Assembly (NCBI GenBank): GCA_002323535.1
Contig: DCQT01000041.1
Location: forward strand, 1-32,036
Origin: Bacteriovoracaceae bacterium UBA1511
GTDB lineage: Bacteria; Bdellovibrionota; Bacteriovoracia; Bacteriovoracales; Bacteriovoracaceae
DNA length: 32,036 nucleotides
Direction: 5' to 3'
Shown: piece after piece, positions 32,020 through 32,036 of the stretch
Layout of the letters: every line of letters begins with the position of its first letter
Position numbering within the stretch: position 1 is the first letter of the stretch
Translations under genes and position numbers: made by a program
The notes under the pieces: generated by a model
Database searches by the model: none
The model's input: the letters and a program-made list of their open reading frames with translations, nothing else
Told to the model about the DNA's origin: nothing

Positions 32020-32036
32020 AAAAGATACTAAGCTTT
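32016..32036 (+). CDS. Start of a probable exported protein, truncated by window edge
   Basis: GTG at 32016 overlaps the TGA of the large membrane protein gene (GTGA), with AGGAGG ending at 32011. Only seven codons are visible, reading MKKILSF, a typical beginning of a signal peptide. Too little is present to name a product, but the strong ribosome binding site and overlap indicate a translationally coupled partner. Confidence 0.6.

Noticed and set aside
1..32036. tRNA, rRNA, CRISPR, insertion sequence, phage or defence island
   Set aside because: No repeat-spacer array, cloverleaf, transposase, integrase or known defence gene was seen on either strand.

Overview
The window is AT-rich chromosomal DNA from a Gram-negative bacterium. 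It encodes several signal-peptide-bearing proteins ending in a terminal Phe (outer-membrane barrel style), several lipoproteins, an initiating sugar transferase, PilZ and FecR domains, and an unusually high share of secreted proteins with no recognisable family. Protein style and gene content resemble the predatory/marine Bdellovibrionota (Bacteriovorax/Halobacteriovorax type). That placement is an inference from general resemblance, not from a marker gene. There is no rRNA, tRNA, CRISPR array, insertion sequence, phage gene or replication origin that I can support. Genes are packed tightly and no gene-free stretch exceeds about 180 bases.

Layout. 1-3.9 kb: the 3' part of a large GLUG-repeat surface protein, then a Gfo/Idh/MocA oxidoreductase. 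3.9-6.1 kb (minus): the paired uncharacterised membrane genes of families TIGR03546 and TIGR03545. 6.1-10.3 kb (plus): a probable five-gene operon behind an 18-bp perfect palindrome: glutathionyl-hydroquinone reductase, a membrane-anchored M48 metalloprotease and three tandem AIM24/TIGR00266 paralogues. 10.3-12.3 kb (minus): a metallo-beta-lactamase-fold hydrolase, an AlkB-type demethylase and a small membrane protein, all overlapping. 12.3-12.9 kb (minus): a secreted Blc-type lipocalin. 13.0-15.6 kb (plus): a divergent UvrA paralogue with one apparently intact and one degenerate composite ATPase site. 15.6-18.2 kb: an RlmK-like rRNA methyltransferase diverging over 25 bp from a histidine kinase/OmpR-type regulator pair. 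18.2-23.2 kb (minus): a small membrane protein and a coupled FecR / TPR-barrel / lipoprotein operon, preceded by a predicted outer-membrane protein whose terminator hairpin holds the fecR start codon in its loop. 23.4-26.8 kb: an unknown secreted protein, an initiating sugar transferase, a PilZ (c-di-GMP) protein and a 43-residue membrane peptide. 27.0-32.0 kb: a two-TM sensor-like protein with no output domain, D-aminoacyl-tRNA deacylase, a Cys/Arg-repeat lipoprotein, a large Cys-rich membrane protein of unknown family and the first codons of another exported protein.

How parts may work together (inference): the 6.1-10.3 kb operon looks like an envelope or redox stress module; the 10.8-15.6 kb region is rich in damage-repair and detoxification functions (AlkB, UvrA-like, hydrolase, lipocalin); the 18.4-22.1 kb FecR operon looks like an envelope assembly or sensing system; and PilZ plus sugar transferase suggests c-di-GMP control of polysaccharide. 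Two cross-cutting features stand out. Convergent genes repeatedly overlap or nearly touch at their 3' ends. Three intrinsic terminators on the minus strand sit directly in front of, or over, the start of the next co-directional gene.
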